Assembly (NCBI RefSeq): GCF_947077765.1
Contig: NZ_CAMTTF010000003.1
Location: 186,001 to 250,000, forward strand
Source: Salinibacter grassmerensis
GTDB lineage: Bacteria; Bacteroidota; Rhodothermia; Rhodothermales; Salinibacteraceae
Direction: 5' to 3'
Length of the DNA stretch: 64,000 nucleotides
This document shows, piece after piece, positions 62,703 to 64,000 of the stretch. The notes beneath the pieces are model-generated. The model was not told the DNA's origin, did not search any database, and saw nothing but the letters and a program-made list of their open reading frames with translations. How positions within the stretch are numbered: the stretch's first letter is position 1; the number at the start of each line of letters is the position of its first letter. The position numbers were made by a program, and so were the translations under genes.

Positions 62703-64000
62703 ATGCGCGCCCGTCTCTCTGTTCTCCTCCTTTTTCTCTTGTGCAGCCCCGCCTTGGCCCTCGCACAGTCGCCGAGCCACTGGCAACAGCACGTCGACTA
62801 CGAGATGGACATTCGCCTCAACCCGGAGACCCATCAGGTCGACGGCCGTCAGCGACTGACCTACACCAACAACTCGCCGGACACGCTCCGCACGGTCTAC
62901 TACCACCTGTACTTCAATGCCTTTCAGCCGCAGTCGATGATGGCGGAGCGCAATCGGCATCTCCCCGACCCCGACGGGCGCACAGTGCCGCGCATCTTCA
63001 ACCTGACGCCGGACGAGCAGGGGCGGCAGACGGTGGAGTCCCTTACCCAGGACGGCACGCCCGTCTCCTACGAGGTGAACGATACGGTTCTGCGAGTGGA
63101 TCTCGCCGCCCCGATCCCGCCCGGCACGTCCACCACCTTCGTCATGGACTACCGCTCGCAGGTGCCCCTTCAGACACGCCGGAGCGGACGGGACAGCCGC
63201 GGGGACGACATCGACTATACCATGACGCAGTGGTATCCCAAGATGGCGGAGTACGACGAGCGGGGCTGGCACGCCAACTACTACGTTAACCGCGAGTACT
63301 ATGCGCCGTACGGCGAGTTCGACGTAGAGATCACCCTTCCCGCCGAGTATACGATTGGCGCCACCGGCGTTCTCCAAAACCCCGAAGAGGTCGGGCACGG
63401 CTACGACATTGACGGCAACGGCTCGTGGCGCCCATCGGACGGCCTGCCGGAAACGGATACGCTCACCTGGCACTTTCGGGCCGAAGACGTCCACAACTTC
63501 GCCTGGTCGGCCGACCCCGATTACATTCACGACAAGGTGACGGCGGACGGCACCACGCACCACATCCTTTACAAGCCCGGGGTTGCTGAGCAGTGGCGCC
63601 CGCTGCGAACCAACATGCCCGACATCACGGCGTTCTTCAGCGACGAGTACGGCGACTACCCGTACCCGCAGATGACCGTGGCACAGGGCGGGGACGGCGG
63701 CATGGAGTACCCGATGTTTACGGTCGTGAGCAGCTACGACGGGCCCGAGTTTGAGGCGAAGAGCAGTTACCGGTCTATTCTCGGCACCACGGTCCACGAG
63801 TTTGCCCACATGTGGTACTACTCGGCCCTGGGCAGCAACGAGGCCGACTACGCCTGGATGGACGAGGGCTTCACGAGCTACGCCACGACCGAGGGGATGG
63901 CCCACCTCGCGGGGCGACCTGCGAACCACACTGGGGCCCGCCAGAGCGTCGTCACGATGCAGAAGCTGGGGATCGCCGAGCCGTTCAGCACCCCGGCCGA
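62703..64000 (+). CDS. M1-family metallopeptidase (cut by window edge)
   Basis: Secreted zinc aminopeptidase-like protein; the first 432 codons are present and the 3' end lies beyond the window. A signal peptide (LSVLLLFLLCSPALALAQ) precedes a bowl-shaped N-terminal domain with VDGRQRLTYTNNSPDTLRTVYYHLY. The zinc motif is HEFAHMWY with its third-ligand Glu exactly 18 residues later in WMDEGFTSYA. The substrate-facing GGMEYP replaces the usual GxMEN. It starts at ATG 62703, divergent from the HU gene with a 201-base gap. Confidence 0.92.
   Translation, partial: MRARLSVLLLFLLCSPALALAQSPSHWQQHVDYEMDIRLNPETHQVDGRQRLTYTNNSPDTLRTVYYHLYFNAFQPQSMMAERNRHLPDPDGRTVPRIFNLTPDEQGRQTVESLTQDGTPVSYEVNDTVLRVDLAAPIPPGTSTTFVMDYRSQVPLQTRRSGRDSRGDDIDYTMTQWYPKMAEYDERGWHANYYVNREYYAPYGEFDVEITLPAEYTIGATGVLQNPEEVGHGYDIDGNGSWRPSDGLPETDTLTWHFRAEDVHNFAWSADPDYIHDKVTADGTTHHILYKPGVAEQWRPLRTNMPDITAFFSDEYGDYPYPQMTVAQGGDGGMEYPMFTVVSSYDGPEFEAKSSYRSILGTTVHEFAHMWYYSALGSNEADYAWMDEGFTSYATTEGMAHLAGRPANHTGARQSVVTMQKLGIAEPFSTPA

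Overview
The window is a high-GC bacterial chromosome segment that reads like Salinibacter ruber or a close relative (Rhodothermota / Bacteroidota lineage). Reasons: proteins are strongly acidic (GreA, an acidic tail on ribosomal protein L21, SufB/D), Shine-Dalgarno sites are rarely visible, and there is a carotenoid cluster (cruF, crtB, a GT2 glycosyltransferase and an acyltransferase) that fits an acylated C40 glycoside such as salinixanthin. Exported proteins end in beta-rich C-terminal domains common in Bacteroidota. The species call is an inference from gene content. No phage, insertion sequence or CRISPR array was seen.

Layout. 0.1-6 kb: clpP with a clear terminator, small unknowns, a ZIP metal transporter, a DapA-family aldolase, dcd and a WbqC-like protein. 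6.2-10.6 kb: carotenoid block. 10.6-18 kb: LapA-like protein, LD-carboxypeptidase, greA, threonine aldolase, two small-molecule enzymes, rplU-rpmA with a terminator, a kynureninase-like PLP enzyme, MtfA-like peptidase. 18.3-25.9 kb: PpiD-type foldase, dapF, phoH, a 3-hydroxyacyl-CoA dehydrogenase, panD-panC, a DUF5995 protein. 26.0-26.3 kb: a tRNA-Leu(UAA) gene on the minus strand interrupted by a 194-nt group I intron. 26.7-31.9 kb: a three-gene type I export operon (ABC, HlyD, TolC) whose ATPase has lost several consensus motifs. 32-44 kb: small membrane and secreted proteins, an 830-base stretch without a convincing gene, a two-domain cytidine deaminase, a CaCA cation exchanger, an S8 protease, a VWA membrane protein, an M20 amidohydrolase and a triple lamin-tail-domain exported protein. 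44-50.9 kb: type III polyketide synthase, NurA nuclease, a voltage-sensor-like membrane protein coupled to a HemW homologue lacking its iron-sulfur cysteines, a GNAT enzyme and two tandem DUF192 lipoproteins. 51-57.9 kb: the full SUF iron-sulfur assembly locus (sufA divergent from sufB-C-D-S-E-T). 58-64 kb: an AAA+ regulator of the sigma-54-activator type without the GAFTGA loop, a VOC enzyme, a TPM-domain protein, a zinc-ribbon/TPR membrane protein, an HU/IHF protein and the start of an M1 peptidase cut by the window edge.

How genes work together: cruF-crtB-acyltransferase-exported protein-GT2 are co-directional with 7-36 base gaps and probably build and decorate the membrane carotenoid. sufBCDSET is one co-directional run for Fe-S cluster assembly, with the A-type carrier transcribed the other way from a shared 336-base region. 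panC and panD make the two precursors joined to pantothenate. The ABC-HlyD-TolC genes form a complete export channel whose cargo is not encoded next to it. The most notable items are the split tRNA-Leu, the degenerate HemW homologue, the degenerate exporter ATPase and the AAA+ regulator without GAFTGA.
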